Under the pieces are notes generated by a model. It saw nothing but the letters and a program-made list of their open reading frames with translations, was not told the DNA's origin and searched no databases. A stretch of 7,256 bases of DNA, from contig CBDULX010000157.1 of assembly GCA_965368175.1 (NCBI GenBank), positions 1 through 7,256 on the forward strand, written 5' to 3'. Positions 6,238 to 7,256 of the stretch are shown piece by piece (the first letter of the stretch is position 1; every line of letters starts with the position of its first letter). This DNA comes from CBDULX01 sp965368175 (GTDB lineage Bacteria > Pseudomonadota > Gammaproteobacteria > SZUA-229). The position numbers and the translations under genes are program-made.

Positions 6238-6266
6238 AGATTAGTTAATAAAATTACACATGTCAA
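6238..6266 (-). promoter_or_regulatory. recA: Candidate sigma70 promoter for recA
   Basis: A perfect minus-strand TTGACA (6266-6261) is followed after 17 bp by TAATCT (6243-6238), which keeps the key first, second and last bases of a -10 box. Transcription would begin near 6231, giving a leader of roughly 97 nt that contains both dyads listed here. Confidence 0.5.
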
Positions 6267-6280
6267 TACTTTTTATTATG

Positions 6281-6309
6281 TTGATATTTATTACCACCTT
6301 GTATATTGT
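6281..6309 (+). promoter_or_regulatory. Candidate promoter for the WYL regulator gene
   Basis: TTGATA (6281-6286, 5 of 6 to TTGACA) is followed after 17 bp by TATTGT (6304-6309); TATATT at 6302 is a better -10 match but at 15 bp spacing. Transcription would start near 6316, about 49 nt before the ATG. Its -35 box is only 14 bp from the recA -35 box on the other strand. Confidence 0.4.
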
Positions 6310-6312
6310 ATA
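6299..6312. repeat. Tandem 7-bp repeat TTGTATA over the WYL promoter
   Basis: TTGTATA occurs twice head to tail (6299-6305, 6306-6312), overlapping the candidate -10 of the WYL gene. TTGTAT recurs at 6155-6160 in the recA leader. It could be a regulator half-site, or low-complexity A+T-rich promoter DNA. Confidence 0.4.
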
Positions 6313-6364
6313 AAACTATTCAATGACCGTGTAAACTTTAAATGCTGCATACACAGAGTAAATT

Positions 6365-7255
6365 ATGGAAAAACAAATAAAACTGGCTTCAGAAGTTAAA
6401 TGGGCGACTCGTCAAAGGCTCCAGTTTATTGAAGTGATGGCCTATTACACCGGACTTATCAGTCGCAGCACTCTGGCCAGGGCTTTTGGTATTTCGGATC
6501 CTGCTGCGACCAAGGACCTGAAACTCTATAACGAGCTGGCACCTTCCAATCTTAAATATAACCCGAGTGTATTTGGATTTGTGCCTGCTAACAGCTTCCA
6601 GCCTGTGTTTATAGATTTAAATCCCAATGTAATACTGCCCATGATTGCAGCCAACCTGACCTCGGCCGATAATCCTGCCGGTGATCAACATATCTATGGC
6701 ATCAGCATAGATACCCTGCCCTTACCCTCTCGCCTGCCGGACAAAACAGTGCTGGCTCAAATCATACGAGCCATAAAAGGTCAGATGCAGTTGAGCGTGG
6801 AGTACCACTCCCTGTCCAGTCGTAAGAGCAATACCGCTCGTATTATCGAACCTCATGCCCTCATCAATAATGGTTTACGCTGGCATGTACGCGCATATAG
6901 TCACGACACGTTCGATTTCAGAGATTTTGTATTATCACGAATCGTGAATGCACATATGCTGAATGAGGAGGCTGAATCTAGTCCTAACTACGACGATGAC
7001 TGGGTCGAATATGTCAGCATCAAACTGCAACCCCACCCTAAATTGGGCGAAAAGCAGCGAAAAGCTCTAAATTACGACTACAACATGCAGGATGACACGA
7101 TAGTATTAACGATTCGACGCGCCCTGGTTGGTTATGTATTGCATCAGATGGCCGTGGACACTACCACCGATTACTCCCTCAACCCCAATGCTTATCAACT
7201 GGTGGTGGTAAACCGGGAAGAAATAGAGCCCTTCGCGGGCTGGGCTTTTCTCTAG
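6365..7255 (+). CDS. WYL-domain transcription regulator, BrxR/CapW-like
   Basis: A complete 296-residue protein with the three-part layout of BrxR/CapW regulators. An N-terminal winged helix-turn-helix (about 14-80) includes RQRLQFIEVMAYYTG and the recognition region RSTLARAFGISDPAATKDL, then the typical ELAPSNLKYNPS stretch. A WYL domain (about 125-200) has RWHVRAY at 172-178 and FRDFVLSRI at 185-193, the ligand-sensing core. A C-terminal WCX dimerisation domain follows (about 212-286). Characterised relatives repress BREX, CBASS and other defence operons; other WYL proteins (PafBC, DriD) respond to DNA damage. In-frame TAA at 6359 sits just before the ATG at 6365, so the start is firm; the ribosome site is weak (GAG 8 nt upstream). 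It is divergent from recA and ends at the window edge. Family assignment is confident from the residue pattern; its target genes are unknown. Confidence 0.88.
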   Translation: MEKQIKLASEVKWATRQRLQFIEVMAYYTGLISRSTLARAFGISDPAATKDLKLYNELAPSNLKYNPSVFGFVPANSFQPVFIDLNPNVILPMIAANLTSADNPAGDQHIYGISIDTLPLPSRLPDKTVLAQIIRAIKGQMQLSVEYHSLSSRKSNTARIIEPHALINNGLRWHVRAYSHDTFDFRDFVLSRIVNAHMLNEEAESSPNYDDDWVEYVSIKLQPHPKLGEKQRKALNYDYNMQDDTIVLTIRRALVGYVLHQMAVDTTTDYSLNPNAYQLVVVNREEIEPFAGWAFL

Positions 7256-7256
7256 T

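Overview
The window looks like a chromosomal segment of a gammaproteobacterium with moderate G+C. Read on the minus strand it carries recA-recX-alaS-lysC-csrA followed by the start of a tRNA-Ser, the order typical of that class (E. coli has recA-recX-alaS-csrA-serV; Pseudomonas has alaS-lysC-rsmA-tRNA-Ser). All five proteins are full length with intact key residues. One gene lies on the plus strand: a WYL-domain transcription regulator divergent from recA.

Layout from right to left. Positions 6365-7255 (+) encode a winged-helix/WYL/WCX protein that reads like the BrxR/CapW regulators of anti-phage defence loci; it ends one base before the window edge, so whatever it may control on its right is not visible. 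The A+T-rich divergent region 6134-6364 holds two back-to-back promoter candidates whose -35 boxes are 14 bp apart, several dyads and TTGTAT repeats, and no CTGT-N8-ACAG LexA box. Then come recA (5051-6133), a strong intrinsic terminator (5006-5035), recX (4540-4983), alaS (1885-4485) with its own promoter candidate and no Shine-Dalgarno, a terminator (1779-1805), lysC (510-1751) with a probable internal start for a beta subunit, csrA (158-370), and a terminator (77-106). Positions 42-63 match the first 22 nt of a tRNA-Ser but the match stops inside the D arm and a perfect 9-bp inverted repeat follows (19-41), so the tRNA seems interrupted.

Function: RecA and its modulator RecX serve recombination and DNA-damage response; AlaS charges tRNA-Ala; LysC starts the aspartate pathway (Lys, Thr, Met, diaminopimelate); CsrA is a global post-transcriptional regulator. 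The housekeeping block itself is ordinary. The points of interest are its two edges: a defence-type WYL regulator facing recA, and a broken tRNA-Ser. No complete new system can be seen inside the window. No stretch longer than 300 bases lacks a gene.
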